A DNA stretch of 64,000 bases from Yersinia nurmii (lineage in GTDB: Bacteria; Pseudomonadota; Gammaproteobacteria; Enterobacterales; Enterobacteriaceae). The position numbers and the translations under genes are program-made. Below are positions 28,608 through 40,790 of the stretch, piece by piece (the stretch's first letter is position 1; each line of letters begins with the position of its first letter). The stretch is taken from contig NZ_CPYD01000003.1 of the NCBI RefSeq assembly GCF_001112925.1, positions 1-64,000 of the forward strand. Reading direction: 5' to 3'. The notes beneath the pieces were generated by a model, which was given only the letters and a program-made list of their open reading frames with translations, was not told where the DNA came from and did no database searches.

Positions 28608-30716
28608 TTATTTGCCACGGGCTTCGATAACGGCTTTAGCGACGTTGCTAGGTGCTTCAGCATACTCCAGGAATTCCATGGAGTAAGAAGCACGGCCCTG
28701 AGTCTGAGAACGCAGGTCAGTAGCATAACCGAACATTTCAGACAACGGAACCTTGACGCGAACGGTTTTACCGGTAGCAGTATCTTCCATACCTTCGATG
28801 ATACCGCGACGACGGTTAAGGTCGCCCATTACGTCACCCATGTAATCTTCTGGGGTTTCGACTTCAACCTTCATGATTGGCTCAAGCAGAACTGGTTTAG
28901 CTCGTTTGAAACCTTCTTTAAAGGCGATAGAACCGGCTAATTTAAACGCCAATTCTGAGGAGTCAACGTCATGGTAAGAACCGTAATGCAGACGAATTTT
29001 AACGTCAACAACCGGATAACCTGCCAATGGACCAGCTTTCAGCTGTTCCTGGATACCTTTATCAACGGCTGGGATGAACTCTTTAGGAATAGAACCACCA
29101 ACGATTTCGTTGACGAACTCATAACCTACGCCACCCGGTGGCAACGGAGACATGTCGATAACAACATGACCGTACTGACCACGACCGCCTGATTGTTTAG
29201 CGTGCTTACCTTCCACGTCCTTAACGGTGTCGCGGATGGTTTCACGGTAAGCAACCTGAGGTTTACCGACGTTTGCTTCCACGTTAAATTCGCGGCGCAT
29301 ACGGTCAACCAAGATATCCAAGTGCAGCTCACCCATACCAGCGATGATAGTCTGACCAGATTCTTCGTCAGTCCAAACGCGGAATGATGGATCTTCTTTT
29401 GCCAAACGACCCAATGCCATACCCATTTTTTCTTGGTCGGCTTTGGTTTTTGGTTCAACAGCAACAGAGATTACTGGCTCTGGGAACTCCATACGTTCCA
29501 AGATGATAGGATTAGCTGGGTCACACAGAGTGTCACCAGTAGTCACATCTTTCAGACCGATCGCTGCTGCGATGTCGCCTGCGCGAACTTCTTTGATCTC
29601 TTCACGTTTGTTGGCGTGCATCTGTACGATACGACCCAAACGCTCACGCTGTGAACGTACTGAGTTCAACACGGTGTCGCCGGAGTTTACAACACCAGAG
29701 TACACGCGGAAGAAGGTCAGGTTACCCACAAACGGGTCGGTAGCAATTTTGAACGCCAGTGCAGAAAACGGCTCGTTGTCAGATGAATGACGAACAGCCG
29801 GGGTATCTTTACCATCGTCCAGAATACCGTTGATAGCTTCAACATCAGTTGGAGCCGGCAGGTATTCGATAACCGCATCCAGCATCGCCTGTACGCCTTT
29901 GTTTTTAAACGCAGAACCACAGGTAACCAGAATAATTTCGTTGTTCAGAACGCGTTGACGCAGAGCTTTCTTGATTTCTACCTCGGTCAGCTCTTCGCCG
30001 CCCAAGTATTTGTCCATCAGCTCATCTGAAGCTTCAGCTGCAGATTCAACCAGGTTCTGGTGCCATTCTTTAGCCAGCTCAACCATGTCAGCAGGGATAT
30101 CTTCGTATTCGAAGGTAACGCCCTGATCAGCATCGTTCCAGTTGATCGCTTTCATTTTCACCAGGTCGATAACGCCGGTGAATTTCTCTTCTGCGCCGAT
30201 TGCCAATTGCAATGGAACTGGATTCGCGCCCAGACGAGATTTGATCTGACCAACAACTTTCAGGAAGTTAGCACCCATACGGTCCATTTTGTTAACGAAC
30301 GCGATGCGTGGAACTTTATATTTGTTAGCCTGACGCCATACGGTTTCAGACTGCGGCTGAACACCACCAACAGCACAGTAAACCATTACAGCACCATCAA
30401 GAACACGCATGGAACGTTCTACTTCAATGGTGAAGTCAACGTGTCCTGGGGTGTCAATGATGTTGACGCGGTGTGGCTCAAACTGCTTAGCCATACCAGA
30501 CCAGAAGGCCGTGGTTGCAGCAGAAGTGATGGTAATACCACGTTCCTGCTCCTGTTCCATCCAGTCCATGGTGGCAGCGCCGTCATGAACTTCACCGATT
30601 TTATGGTTTACACCGGTGTAGAACAGAATACGTTCGGTAGTGGTGGTTTTACCGGCGTCGATGTGAGCACTGATACCGATATTACGATAGCGCTCAATGG
30701 GTGTTGTACGAGCCAT
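28608..30716 (-). CDS. fusA: elongation factor G
   Basis: Translocase GTPase, also used with RRF in ribosome recycling. 702 residues (E. coli 704), domains I-V; P-loop [16 protein letters not shown] and NKMD in domain I. Ends with EARGK. Third gene of the str operon, 96 bp after rpsG and 71 bp before tuf. Confidence 0.98.
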   Translation of the reverse strand: MARTTPIERYRNIGISAHIDAGKTTTTERILFYTGVNHKIGEVHDGAATMDWMEQEQERGITITSAATTAFWSGMAKQFEPHRVNIIDTPGHVDFTIEVERSMRVLDGAVMVYCAVGGVQPQSETVWRQANKYKVPRIAFVNKMDRMGANFLKVVGQIKSRLGANPVPLQLAIGAEEKFTGVIDLVKMKAINWNDADQGVTFEYEDIPADMVELAKEWHQNLVESAAEASDELMDKYLGGEELTEVEIKKALRQRVLNNEIILVTCGSAFKNKGVQAMLDAVIEYLPAPTDVEAINGILDDGKDTPAVRHSSDNEPFSALAFKIATDPFVGNLTFFRVYSGVVNSGDTVLNSVRSQRERLGRIVQMHANKREEIKEVRAGDIAAAIGLKDVTTGDTLCDPANPIILERMEFPEPVISVAVEPKTKADQEKMGMALGRLAKEDPSFRVWTDEESGQTIIAGMGELHLDILVDRMRREFNVEANVGKPQVAYRETIRDTVKDVEGKHAKQSGGRGQYGHVVIDMSPLPPGGVGYEFVNEIVGGSIPKEFIPAVDKGIQEQLKAGPLAGYPVVDVKIRLHYGSYHDVDSSELAFKLAGSIAFKEGFKRAKPVLLEPIMKVEVETPEDYMGDVMGDLNRRRGIIEGMEDTATGKTVRVKVPLSEMFGYATDLRSQTQGRASYSMEFLEYAEAPSNVAKAVIEARGK

Positions 30717-30812
30717 TTGATTCCTCTATTCCTAGGGCGTTCAAGTTCAGTTAACCCATGCGGGTTGGCTAATTGAAGCGCCCGCATGGTTAGCATTACT
30801 ACTGCGTGGTAA

Positions 30813-31814
<1,002 letters not shown>

Positions 31815-31840
31815 CTAAGGGCAGAGTACGAGGACGCAGA

Positions 31841-31869
31841 ATTTTATGGCTGACTACCTAAGGTGTCAA
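31841..31869 (-). promoter_or_regulatory. str operon promoter
   Basis: On the minus strand a perfect -35 TTGACA (31869-31864), 17-bp spacer and -10 TAAAAT (31846-31841), with discriminator TCTGCGTCC. It closely resembles Pstr of E. coli and lies about 90 bp upstream of rpsL, between tusB and rpsL. Confidence 0.88.
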
Positions 31870-31891
31870 GAAATATACAGCATTAGTCGTA

Positions 31892-32179
31892 TTACCATGC
31901 CAAGTGTTGACGATGTTTAGTGGTTAAATCGACGAAGTGATTATAGCTGATTGCCGGTATTTTGTCTGAATTTTGACCAACCAAACCTCGCGCGGCCAGA
32001 TCATTTTCCAGAACAAAGAGAGAAGCTGAGTTATTTAACAATATGTTAAGAACATCAGCGTCTTTTAACGTCGCTAGAACGCCATCCTGCAAAAACAGAA
32101 TGGCATCTTCGTCGGAGGTCAATCTCAACAGCGCGGATAAATCGCATTGAAAAGGCGAACGGCTGACGGTATACAACAT
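31892..32179 (-). CDS. tusB: sulfur-relay protein TusB
   Basis: Subunit of the TusBCD hexamer that passes persulfide sulfur from TusA to TusE and MnmA for 2-thiouridine at tRNA wobble U34. 95 residues of the DsrH/TusB family ([14 protein letters not shown]). No catalytic cysteine role is known for this subunit. Last gene of yheO-tusD-tusC-tusB. Confidence 0.95.
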   Translation of the reverse strand: MLYTVSRSPFQCDLSALLRLTSDEDAILFLQDGVLATLKDADVLNILLNNSASLFVLENDLAARGLVGQNSDKIPAISYNHFVDLTTKHRQHLAW

Positions 32180-32198
32180 ATTTAGTATCCTGATACGG

Positions 32199-32558
32199 TC
32201 AAAATGTCAGCACAACGTCGTAAGCGGCTAACTGTTGGAGTAACTTTTCTGGCGCTAAGACTTCAACATCCAACACCCAATCTTTGACCTGAGCCAGACC
32301 GCGTTGCCGTAATGCCTCTGCGCACATATAACACTTTTCTACGTCATAAAGAGGTAAGACACCGAAAGTGGCAATATAGTTTCTGGCCAGAATTTTTTCC
32401 GGCTGTTGCTGCGGAAGTAACTGGAATACGCCATCCGAGACAAAAAACACGCCGATATCTTCGCAGAGAGCCGAAGTCGCCAAAAGCGCGTCTAGTCCTT
32501 CCCGGCCGCTCGCGTTTCCGTGTGGGCCTTGAGTGAAAACAAAAGCGATAGATTTCAT
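32199..32558 (-). CDS. tusC: sulfur-relay protein TusC
   Basis: DsrF-like subunit of TusBCD. The ATG at 32558 gives 119 residues, the E. coli length, starting [20 protein letters not shown]; the frame is open 45 bp further up without similarity. [19 protein letters not shown] and DGVFQLLP are the family signature. Between tusD and tusB. Confidence 0.95.
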   Translation of the reverse strand: MKSIAFVFTQGPHGNASGREGLDALLATSALCEDIGVFFVSDGVFQLLPQQQPEKILARNYIATFGVLPLYDVEKCYMCAEALRQRGLAQVKDWVLDVEVLAPEKLLQQLAAYDVVLTF

Positions 32559-32580
32559 GCCCATCTCTAAAATTGCGCGA

Positions 32581-32970
32581 TCAAAATTGAACAACGCGGT
32601 CACAGGTCAGCGCTGCTTCCGCCAGCGAACCCAATCCACTCAGAGTAAAACCGGGCTGTAGATTGGCGGCGGCCAGATCAAGCTGCTCAGCCTCATGCCG
32701 ATCGCAAACTCCTCTCCGCAGCGCCGCTGCCACGCACACATTGAGCTCAATCCCATTCTGCTGCGCCAGTTGTTGCCACGCACGCACCAGATCAAACTCA
32801 TCGCTGGCAGGCGAAGTCAGTTGATTGGCGTTCAACACCCCTTCCCGATAAAAAAAGATGCTGACCAATTGATGGCCCGCCGCCAGTAACGCCTGCGCAA
32901 ACTGATAAGCACTGCTGGCCTGCTGAGTGCCATAGGCAGGGCCGGTAACCAATAGGCAATAACGCAGCAT
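32581..32970 (-). CDS. tusD: sulfurtransferase TusD
   Basis: DsrE-family subunit that carries the relay persulfide. Cys79 in [12 protein letters not shown] corresponds to the essential Cys78 of E. coli TusD. 129 residues. Its start overlaps the stop of yheO by one base. Confidence 0.96.
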   Translation of the reverse strand: MLRYCLLVTGPAYGTQQASSAYQFAQALLAAGHQLVSIFFYREGVLNANQLTSPASDEFDLVRAWQQLAQQNGIELNVCVAAALRRGVCDRHEAEQLDLAAANLQPGFTLSGLGSLAEAALTCDRVVQF

Positions 32971-33692
32971 TAGCGCTCGTGCCCGATAAGATCGCCACTT
33001 TTGAACTGACGAATATACAGATAAACCGTATGCTTCGAGATATTCAGCCGCTCCGCCACCTGGTTAATGGCATCTTTAATATCAAAAATACCCTTCTCAT
33101 AAAGATTGAGCACCACCTGGCGATTTTTCGCATTGTTGGACACATTGCGATCCGCATTCACCTCTTCAATGGTGAATTCCAGCGTTTGTGCCACCAAGTC
33201 ATCCACCGATGAAGCAAAGTTGACGGAAGAAGGAACTTCCTGCGTTTCCGGTGGCATAAATGTCTGAATAATTTGTGAGAAAGGTACATCCAGATTCATG
33301 TTGATGCACAGCAAGCCGATCACTCGCTGATCGCGATTACGAATTGCGATAGTGACAGATTTCATCAATACGCCGCTTTTTGCGCGAGTGAAATAGGCAC
33401 GGGAGACGCTACTGTCCGCACCGGCCATATCATGCAGCATACGCAGCGCGAGATCGGTTATCGGCGAACCAATCTGACGACCAGTATGCTCACCGTTGGC
33501 AATTCTGACGGCTGAACATTTAAGATCTTCCAGCGAATGCAGAACAATTTCACAATGTCCGCCAATCAACATGGCCAGGCCATCAACAACGGCCTCGTAT
33601 GATTTCAGTATTTCATAATCCGTTTGACTGAACGGACGTTCATCCAGTAAATCCAGTTCACTGGTTTCGCCAGTTAAAAGCGAATTAGACAT
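32970..33692 (-). CDS. yheO: PAS-HTH transcriptional regulator YheO
   Basis: A 240-residue protein with an N-terminal YheO-type PAS domain (about 20-140) and a C-terminal helix-turn-helix (190-235, [18 protein letters not shown]). The target genes are unknown. GTG at 33704 would add four residues, but ATG at 33692 gives the E. coli start (MSx[13 protein letters not shown]). Overlap with tusD by one base suggests it belongs to the tus operon and may respond to sulfur or translation status; that is inference. Confidence 0.93.
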   Translation of the reverse strand: MSNSLLTGETSELDLLDERPFSQTDYEILKSYEAVVDGLAMLIGGHCEIVLHSLEDLKCSAVRIANGEHTGRQIGSPITDLALRMLHDMAGADSSVSRAYFTRAKSGVLMKSVTIAIRNRDQRVIGLLCINMNLDVPFSQIIQTFMPPETQEVPSSVNFASSVDDLVAQTLEFTIEEVNADRNVSNNAKNRQVVLNLYEKGIFDIKDAINQVAERLNISKHTVYLYIRQFKSGDLIGHER

Positions 33693-33887
33693 CGAAGACA
33701 CCACCCTCTAGGTAGAGCCTGTCTCAATAGCAACGGGCAGACTCATAACTCAATATCTTGGAATATAAGCTTAGCAAATATGCCAAAGCTAAATCCTTGC
33801 GTTTGTGCGTGGTATTGACGTTAAGCCCACAACCCATAAGCGTCAAGTTATCAACGAGCAGAAGCGCAAAATGAATCAACAGAATAC

Positions 33888-33922
33888 AAAAAAAAACCGC
33901 CGCGAAAGCAATTCGCAGCGGT
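33888..33922 (-). terminator. terminator of fkpA
   Basis: Arms at 33896-33906 and 33912-33922 (ACCGCCGCGAA / TTCGCAGCGGT, one mismatch), 5-nt loop, followed on the minus strand by a run of nine T residues. It lies about 40 bp past the fkpA stop. Confidence 0.92.
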
Positions 33923-33961
33923 CTGTGCTGTTCGCCAAAGCGACACTAAGCTATTTCTGAA

Positions 33962-34780
33962 TTATTTTTTGGCTTTAGCTTCAGCTTCTGCCGCAGGTTT
34001 TTCAGCAGCGGCGTCGGCTTTAGGTGCGGCTTTCACATCTAGCAATTCAACGTCGAATACCAGAGTAGAGTTAGCAGGGATCCCCGGAACGCCGGTTTTA
34101 CCGTAGGCCAGTTCTGGTGGGATGACCAGAGTGATTTTACCGCCTTTCTTGATTTGCTTCAGACCTTCAGTCCAGCCTGGGATGACGCCGTCCAGACGGA
34201 AAGACAGTGGCTCGCCACGTTTGTATGAATCATCAAAGACGGTGCCGTCAGTCAAAGTACCTTTGTAGTTAACTACTACGGTATCGCTGTCTTTCAGTGC
34301 GTCGCCTGCGCCTGGTTTTTCAACTTTATACAGCAGGCCGCTTGCGGTTTTCTTCACGCCTTTTTCTTTAGCAAAGGTATCGCGGTACTTGGTGCCTTTA
34401 TCTGAATTTTCTTTCGCATCTTGTTCCATCTTGGCCTGAGCCGAGGATTTCACACGAGCTTCAAAACCTTGCAGGGTTTTTTCAATTTCTTCGTCAGTCA
34501 GCTTAGATTTATTGGCAAAAGCGTCCTGAACACCGGCGATCAGCTGGTCTTTATCCAGTTTGATACCCAGTTTTTCTTGTTCTTTCAACGAGTTGTCCAT
34601 ATAACGACCTAAGGATGCACCTAGTGCATATGCAGATTGTTGGTCGTCATTTTTGAACTTGCTGTTAGTCGTTGCTGCCGCGTCAGGAGTTTTTACTGCT
34701 TCAGCAGCCATAGCCTGAGTTGCATTCAGGGTCAATGCCATGGTTGTAGCCAGCAAGGTTACTTTAAACAATGATTTCAT
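33962..34780 (-). CDS. fkpA: periplasmic FKBP-type peptidyl-prolyl isomerase FkpA
   Basis: Periplasmic chaperone and cis-trans prolyl isomerase for envelope proteins. The ATG at 34780 gives 272 residues with a Sec signal MKSLFKVTLLATTMALTLNA.. cut after AMA. Then come an N-terminal dimerisation domain (about 40-140) and an FKBP domain (150-255; VVNYKGTLTDG, GVIPGWTEGL, LVIPPELAYG), with an Ala/Lys/Glu-rich tail. The frame extends upstream without similarity. Divergent from slyX. Confidence 0.97.
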   Translation of the reverse strand: MKSLFKVTLLATTMALTLNATQAMAAEAVKTPDAAATTNSKFKNDDQQSAYALGASLGRYMDNSLKEQEKLGIKLDKDQLIAGVQDAFANKSKLTDEEIEKTLQGFEARVKSSAQAKMEQDAKENSDKGTKYRDTFAKEKGVKKTASGLLYKVEKPGAGDALKDSDTVVVNYKGTLTDGTVFDDSYKRGEPLSFRLDGVIPGWTEGLKQIKKGGKITLVIPPELAYGKTGVPGIPANSTLVFDVELLDVKAAPKADAAAEKPAAEAEAKAKK

Positions 34781-34977
34781 CCATTTCTCCAATGGCCCAG
34801 GGCTTCTTACCCCAAGCAACGATTGTGTAAGTTTCAGTACTATAACTGCCGGAGCGAAGACAAAACAATCTCCGAATCTACAGTATGCAGTGATATTTCG
34901 ACTTTTTTTATCACAAGAAGTTTCCTTTTTATTGTTCTCAGTCTCTGCGCAAGGCATTCCGCAGCGTTTAGAGGTAG

Positions 34978-35286
<309 letters not shown>

Positions 35287-35302
35287 GGTTGATTTGCGGC
35301 AC

Positions 35303-35331
35303 AAAAAAGCCAGCCTTACGGCTGGCTTTTT
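35303..35331. terminator. bidirectional terminator between slyX and slyD
   Basis: A6 then AGCCAGCC (35308-35315), loop TTAC, GGCTGGCT (35320-35327) and T-tract. Works for slyX on the plus strand and for slyD on the minus strand. Confidence 0.92.
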
Positions 35332-35350
35332 CATTGACGAGCGTGATGCC

Positions 35351-35944
35351 TTAGTGGCAACCACAACCGCCTTTACCGCAACCGCCGCCCTGTTGAGCTT
35401 GGTCATGACCGTGATCATGGTCGTGATCGTGGTCGTGACCGCCGCAGCAGCCGCCGCCGTGTTCATGGTGATGATCGTGCTCACCGTGTACGTGACCGTG
35501 TTGCAGTTCTTCTGCCGTCGCTTCGCGAATGGCAACAACTTCAACGTTGAAGTTCAGATCCTGACCCGCCAGCATATGGTTACCATCAACCACAACGTGC
35601 TCGTCTTCCACTGCGGTAATTTCTACCGGTACTGGACCCTGATCGGTGTCAGCCAGGAAGCGCATACCGACTTCCAGCTCGTCAACACCCATAAATACGT
35701 CTTTCGGTACGCGCTGAACCAGATTCTCATCATAGTTGCCGTAACCGTCATCAGCACTTACACGCACATCAAAACGGTCGCCCGCTTCGTGGCCTTCCAA
35801 CGCTTTTTCCAAACCAGAAATCAGGGAGCCGTGTCCGTGCAGGTAGTCCAACGGCGCACTCACCGGAGACTCATCAACTAACACACCGTCTTCTGTACGT
35901 ACCTGGTAAGCCAGGCTGACCACTAGGTCTTTTGCTACTTTCAT
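35351..35944 (-). CDS. slyD: FKBP-type prolyl isomerase and nickel-binding chaperone SlyD
   Basis: Cytosolic prolyl isomerase and metallochaperone that supplies nickel for [NiFe]-hydrogenase. ATG at 35944 gives 197 residues. FKBP domain (1-70 and 130-145) with inserted IF chaperone domain (about 70-130). The C-terminal tail (150-197) is very rich in His, Cys and Gly (HDHHHEH, GGGCCGG, HDHDHDHDHGHD, GGCGKGGCGCH), the metal-binding region, similar to E. coli. Confidence 0.97.
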   Translation of the reverse strand: MKVAKDLVVSLAYQVRTEDGVLVDESPVSAPLDYLHGHGSLISGLEKALEGHEAGDRFDVRVSADDGYGNYDENLVQRVPKDVFMGVDELEVGMRFLADTDQGPVPVEITAVEDEHVVVDGNHMLAGQDLNFNVEVVAIREATAEELQHGHVHGEHDHHHEHGGGCCGGHDHDHDHDHGHDQAQQGGGCGKGGCGCH

Positions 35945-36038
35945 GACATCTCCTACCCTTGGAACAAAAATTGGCACAGATTGTAGCGGAAATCTGAACC
36001 CCTGTACCCTTCAGCATAAAAAATCGCTGAGGATAACG

Positions 36039-36242
36039 CTACTTTGGATCAAAAATACCGATAACTTGCTCTTTCGGGCGGACATGCTGATTGACCTGCT
36101 CGTCAGTTTGACGCTGATGATGGCCACACTTCACACATTCCACGACTTCCACCTGATCTTCACGCCATAAAGCGAGAGTATCCATAGCTTTACACTGCGG
36201 GCAGGTAGCACCAGCAATAAAACGTTTACGGGTTACAGACAT
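36039..36242 (-). CDS. yheV: YheV family putative zinc ribbon protein
   Basis: 67-residue protein with two cysteine pairs, CPQC near residue 14 and CVKC near 36, forming a predicted zinc ribbon. Matches E. coli YheV. It starts 15 bp after the kefB stop and is probably co-transcribed with kefG-kefB. Function unknown. Confidence 0.93.
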   Translation of the reverse strand: MSVTRKRFIAGATCPQCKAMDTLALWREDQVEVVECVKCGHHQRQTDEQVNQHVRPKEQVIGIFDPK

Positions 36243-36257
36243 GCTGATTTCTCCGGT

Positions 36258-38066
36258 TTACTCGTGTTCATCCCAGCCATCAAGCTGCCTGCTTTCATGC
36301 AGCATTTCTCGTTGGAAAATATCTTCCAGCTCGCGCCGGGCCTCTTTGACTCTGGAAATCTGCGCCACATCGCCATGGTGCGGCGGCATCAGCTCACGCA
36401 GCATACGCATATCTAAACGACGGAAATGCTGCTGCGCCCGATAAGCCTGATGCGGGTGCATACCCAGTTGTCGTAATGTTTTGCGCCCCAGTTCCAGCGC
36501 ACTGGAGAAAGTTTCGCGGGTAAAATCCTTCACGCCGCTTTGCAATAATTCATGTGCTTCCACACGGCCTCTGGCACGGGCCAGAATATGCAGATTGGGG
36601 AAGTGTTGCTGACATAAATGCACCAATGTCATGGTGTCTTCCGGCTCGTTACAAGTAATCACTATGGCTTTGGCTTTCTCTGCGCCGGCGGCGCGCAGCA
36701 GTTCTAGTTCGGTTGCATCGCCATAATAAACCTTATAACCGTACTTGCGCATCACGCCCACGGCGCTAACATCCCGCTCCAATACGGTAATTCGCATTTT
36801 GTTTGCCATCAGCAAACGGCCAATAACCTGTCCGAAGCGCCCAAAACCTACAACGATAACCTGCGGATCGTTGTCTTCCACGAAAGGTTTTTCGTCGCTT
36901 TCTTCCGGGGCGTTATAACGGCGAGACAAAATACGATCGATACCTTGCATCAATAACGGCGTAGTCATCATTGATAAAGTCACGACCACCAGCAGCAGCG
37001 CGAGTTGATCGACACTTAATACATGCTGACTAAAAGCCGCAGAGAACAGTACGAAGGCAAACTCGCCGCCCTGACTTAGCACACCGGCAAACTGAAGCCG
37101 CACCGAACGCCGTAGGCCAAAGGTTCTGGCCAACCCGTAAAGCACCGTGGCTTTGATGGAAACCAGCGCCAATACGCCAAGTAATACTTCCAGCAGATGG
37201 GTAAAGATAACGCCAATATTCAGCGCCATCCCCACTGAGATAAAGAACAGGCCCAGCAATAAGCCTTTAAAAGGCTCAATAGCGATTTCCAGTTCATGCT
37301 GAAATTCACTTTCCGCCAGCAGAATTCCGGCGATAAATGTCCCTAACGCCATCGACAGGCCCAGCGCATCCATAAATAGTGCCGAACCTAGCACGACCAG
37401 AAGCGCGGCGGCGGTAAACACCTCACGCACACCGGAAGCAACAATATAACGAAATAACGGGCGTAGCAGGTATCGCCCTCCGATAAGCATGCCGGCAAAA
37501 GCGGCCACTTTCAGAGCGATTTTCGCCCAATCATTAGCTCCCCCACCGCCGCCCGCCAAAATCGGAATCAGCGCCAATGCGGGAATAACAGCCATATCCT
37601 GAAATAACAATACGGAAAAACCAAGTTGGCCGCCTTCGTTACGGTTCATCCCTTTTTCACGCATAAGCTGAAGCGCCATTGCGGTTGAAGACATGGCTAA
37701 ACCAATGCCCCCCATCACCGCAGCCTGCCAAGCGAACTGAGTGAAATAGAGCAACGCGCCCAAAACCGTCGCTGTGATGATCACCTGCCCTGCTCCGACG
37801 CCAAAAATCGAGCGCCTCAGTTGCCAGAGTTTGGCTGGATTCAGTTCCAGACCAATGATGAACATCAGGAAAACAACGCCTAGCTCCGAAAAATGCAGAA
37901 TCTCATCCACATCGCGAATAAAACCCAGCCCCCACGGGCCAATAGCGATCCCGGCAATCAGGTATCCCAATACCGCTCCAATACCCAATCGTTGTGCGAT
38001 AGGCACCGCAACGACCGCGGCAAACAAAAACAGTAAAATGGCGGTTAATAGCGCCGAGCCTTCCAT
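36258..38066 (-). CDS. kefB: glutathione-regulated potassium efflux antiporter KefB
   Basis: Inner-membrane K+/H+ antiporter held shut by glutathione and opened by glutathione adducts, acidifying the cytosol against electrophiles. ATG at 38066 gives 602 residues, as E. coli (601): about 12 transmembrane helices (1-385) with [20 protein letters not shown], then an RCK_N domain ([17 protein letters not shown] at about 403). The frame is open 132 bp upstream, through the end of kefG, without similarity. Directly after kefG. Confidence 0.97.
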   Translation of the reverse strand: MEGSALLTAILLFLFAAVVAVPIAQRLGIGAVLGYLIAGIAIGPWGLGFIRDVDEILHFSELGVVFLMFIIGLELNPAKLWQLRRSIFGVGAGQVIITATVLGALLYFTQFAWQAAVMGGIGLAMSSTAMALQLMREKGMNRNEGGQLGFSVLLFQDMAVIPALALIPILAGGGGGANDWAKIALKVAAFAGMLIGGRYLLRPLFRYIVASGVREVFTAAALLVVLGSALFMDALGLSMALGTFIAGILLAESEFQHELEIAIEPFKGLLLGLFFISVGMALNIGVIFTHLLEVLLGVLALVSIKATVLYGLARTFGLRRSVRLQFAGVLSQGGEFAFVLFSAAFSQHVLSVDQLALLLVVVTLSMMTTPLLMQGIDRILSRRYNAPEESDEKPFVEDNDPQVIVVGFGRFGQVIGRLLMANKMRITVLERDVSAVGVMRKYGYKVYYGDATELELLRAAGAEKAKAIVITCNEPEDTMTLVHLCQQHFPNLHILARARGRVEAHELLQSGVKDFTRETFSSALELGRKTLRQLGMHPHQAYRAQQHFRRLDMRMLRELMPPHHGDVAQISRVKEARRELEDIFQREMLHESRQLDGWDEHE

Positions 38067-38068
38067 AA

Positions 38069-38623
38069 TTATGGCCCCCTTTGTGGCAACGGAGAAGCTA
38101 ACCACTCGGCGTAGGCCTGCGCATGGTTGGACAGCACTTCCGGCTTTTGCCGACGCGCCCAGTAAACAATCATCGGGGTTATCCAATGCATATGACACAT
38201 AGCTGCAGTCAATTCGAACGGACGCAGAATGTCATCCATCGGGTATTGGTTATAGCCGCCGACTCGATATGCCCCTTCCGGCTCGCCGGTGGTAATCACC
38301 GAACGCCAGTATTTTCCCCGCAGAGCATGACCTCCGATGCCATTGGCAAACCCGCGCGCCAGTACGCGATCCAACCATTCCTTTAGTAAGGCCGGACAAC
38401 TATAGGTATAAAGCGGATGTTGAAAAACAATGACCTGATGCTCACGCAGCAGCTGTTGCTCGTGATGAACATCAATAAAGAAATCCGGATAATGTGCGTA
38501 AAGATCGTGCACGGTGACATGCGCTAGCTGCTTTACCGGTTGCAGTAAAACCCGATTGGCGACCGAGTCCTGTGATTCCGGATGGGCATACAGCAGCAAA
38601 ACCTTCGGCGGCTGTGACATCAT
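38069..38623 (-). CDS. kefG: KefB ancillary flavoprotein KefG
   Basis: NAD(P)H:quinone-oxidoreductase-like flavodoxin-fold protein required for full KefB activity. 184 residues; [35 protein letters not shown] and [17 protein letters not shown] are family blocks. ATG-ATG start with GGAGGGG just upstream. Two bases separate its stop from the kefB start, so the pair is tightly coupled. Confidence 0.96.
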   Translation of the reverse strand: MMSQPPKVLLLYAHPESQDSVANRVLLQPVKQLAHVTVHDLYAHYPDFFIDVHHEQQLLREHQVIVFQHPLYTYSCPALLKEWLDRVLARGFANGIGGHALRGKYWRSVITTGEPEGAYRVGGYNQYPMDDILRPFELTAAMCHMHWITPMIVYWARRQKPEVLSNHAQAYAEWLASPLPQRGP

Positions 38624-38828
38624 TCCCCTCCAAAGCGTCGTCAGGGTGCGGGTTTTCCGTTACCATGCGTCGCAAGACTTAAAATAGGGCGTTTAACGCC
38701 CTGTTTGTACCCAAAGTAAAGTAGTGGGTATTGCAGATAGGCTAGAAGTTAATGCCTCTGCGACCTCAGGTACTAAGGGTTACCTTAATATAATGATAAT
38801 TTAACATACTCTAAACATACGGCACTCT

Positions 38829-40736
38829 ATGATTGTTTTCTCTTCGCTTCAAATTCGACGCGGGACTCGCGTCTTGCTGGACAATGCTACAGCAACCGTC
38901 AATCCGGGCCAGAAGGTTGGGCTGGTCGGTAAAAACGGCTGTGGCAAATCGACCCTGCTGGCGTTGCTGAAAGGCGAAATGAGCGCCGATGGGGGCAACG
39001 CCACTTTCCCCAATAACTGGGCTTTGGCCTGGGTTAATCAGGAAACCCCGGCACTAGATATGCCTGCGATAGAGTATGTTATCGACGGCGACCGCGAATT
39101 TCGTCAGCTGGAATCCGAATTACAGGCCGCCAACGTAAAAAACGACGGTCATGCTATTGCTACGGTACATGGGAAACTCGACGCCATTCAGGCCTGGACC
39201 ATTCAGTCCCGCGCAGCCAGCCTGCTACATGGCTTAGGTTTTTCGCAGGATCAGTTACAACAGCCCGTTCGTTCTTTCTCTGGCGGCTGGCGAATGCGCC
39301 TCAATCTGGCACAGGCTCTGGTATGTCGTTCTGATTTGCTGCTACTGGATGAACCAACCAACCATTTGGATTTGGACGCCGTGATCTGGCTGGAAAAATG
39401 GCTGAAAAGCTATTCCGGTACGCTCATCCTGATTTCCCACGATCGGGATTTCCTCGATCCTATTATCGATAAGATTCTGCATATTGAACAGCAGTCGCTG
39501 AATGAATATACCGGCAACTATTCCTCTTTCGAACGCCAACGCGCGACCAAGCTCGCTCAGCAGCAATCGATGTACCAGCACCAGCAGGAAAAAGTCGCGC
39601 ATCTTCAACACTATATTGACCGTTTCCGCGCTCAGGCGACCAAAGCTAAGCAGGCACAAAGCCGAATTAAAATGCTCGAACGCATGGAAATGATTGCACC
39701 AGCGCACGTTGATAACCCGTTCCGATTTAGCTTCCGCACGCCGGAAAGCCTGCCCGACCCGCTATTGCGAATGGAGAAAGTCAGCGCCGGCTACGGCGAC
39801 AAAACCATCCTGCAATCTATTAAACTAAATCTGGTTCCCGGCTCCCGCATCGGTCTGCTCGGACGCAACGGGGCGGGTAAATCTACGCTAATCAAATTGC
39901 TGGCTGGCACGCTGGAACCACAAAGCGGTGAAATCGGTCTGTCGAAAGGCATAAAACTAGGTTACTTCGCTCAGCATCAGTTGGAATTCTTACGTGCAGA
40001 TGAATCCCCACTGCAGCATATGAGCCGTTTGGCGCCGAAAGAGCCGGAACAGCAACTGCGGGATTATCTGGGCGGCTATGGCTTCCAGGGTGATCAAGTC
40101 ACCGATCCGACCGCTCGTTTCTCCGGTGGAGAAAAAGCACGTCTGGTATTGGCACTGATTATCTGGCAGCGCCCTAACCTATTGCTGCTGGATGAACCGA
40201 CCAACCATCTGGATTTAGATATGCGGCAGGCACTCACCGAGGCGCTGATTGATTTTGAAGGCGCATTGGTCGTTGTTTCCCACGATCGTCACTTATTGCG
40301 TTCTACAACTGACGATTTGTATCTGGTTCACGACGGCAAAGTCGAGCAATTTGACGGCGATCTAGAGGATTATCAGCAGTGGCTGGTCGATTTACAGCGT
40401 CAGCAGTCACAGCAAGGTAGCCCGGAAAAAGAAGTCTCTGGAAATAGCGCCCAGCAGCGTAAAGACCAAAAACGCCGAGAAGCCGAGTTCCGCACGCAAA
40501 CCCAGCCGCTGCGTAAGCAAATCATGACGCTGGAAAAACAAATGGATAAGTTGAGCGCCGAACTGGCCGCCGTGGAAGATGAACTGGCGGATTCTGCGCT
40601 GTACGATATCTCCCGCAAGAGCGAGTTGACCGAATGTTTGCAGCGGCAGAATCAGGTGAAATCCAAACTGGAAGAAACCGAAATGAATTGGTTGGATGCT
40701 CAGGAGCAGTTAGAGAATCTAACTAAGGAATTTTAA
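38829..40736 (+). CDS. yheS: ABC-F family ATPase YheS
   Basis: Soluble protein with two ABC ATPase domains and no membrane domain, a class that acts on ribosomes; E. coli YheS has been linked to translation but its role is not settled. 635 residues: domain 1 with GKNGCGKST, FSGGWRMRLN, LLLLDEPTNHLD; linker at about 240-300; domain 2 with GRNGAGKST, FSGGEKARLV, LLLLDEPTNHLD; C-terminal coiled coil (535-630). Alone on the plus strand. Confidence 0.96.
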   Translation: MIVFSSLQIRRGTRVLLDNATATVNPGQKVGLVGKNGCGKSTLLALLKGEMSADGGNATFPNNWALAWVNQETPALDMPAIEYVIDGDREFRQLESELQAANVKNDGHAIATVHGKLDAIQAWTIQSRAASLLHGLGFSQDQLQQPVRSFSGGWRMRLNLAQALVCRSDLLLLDEPTNHLDLDAVIWLEKWLKSYSGTLILISHDRDFLDPIIDKILHIEQQSLNEYTGNYSSFERQRATKLAQQQSMYQHQQEKVAHLQHYIDRFRAQATKAKQAQSRIKMLERMEMIAPAHVDNPFRFSFRTPESLPDPLLRMEKVSAGYGDKTILQSIKLNLVPGSRIGLLGRNGAGKSTLIKLLAGTLEPQSGEIGLSKGIKLGYFAQHQLEFLRADESPLQHMSRLAPKEPEQQLRDYLGGYGFQGDQVTDPTARFSGGEKARLVLALIIWQRPNLLLLDEPTNHLDLDMRQALTEALIDFEGALVVVSHDRHLLRSTTDDLYLVHDGKVEQFDGDLEDYQQWLVDLQRQQSQQGSPEKEVSGNSAQQRKDQKRREAEFRTQTQPLRKQIMTLEKQMDKLSAELAAVEDELADSALYDISRKSELTECLQRQNQVKSKLEETEMNWLDAQEQLENLTKEF

Positions 40737-40790
40737 TAAAACTAAGCAGTTAAAAGCTGAAAATTGCCGCTATTCATGGATGATCGCGGC

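Noticed and set aside
30060-30776. Open frame of 238 codons on the plus strand opposite fusA
   Set aside because: It is antisense to a highly expressed conserved gene, has a composition typical of the reverse frame of optimised codons (many Phe, Asn, Ser), and no family similarity or ribosome site.
35294-35881. Plus-strand frame of 195 codons opposite slyD
   Set aside because: Antisense of the His-rich SlyD tail, giving a Val/Thr-rich artificial sequence.
38067-38198. N-terminal extension of kefB by 44 codons
   Set aside because: Overlaps kefG in another frame and has no similarity to KefB, whose MEGS start is at 38066.
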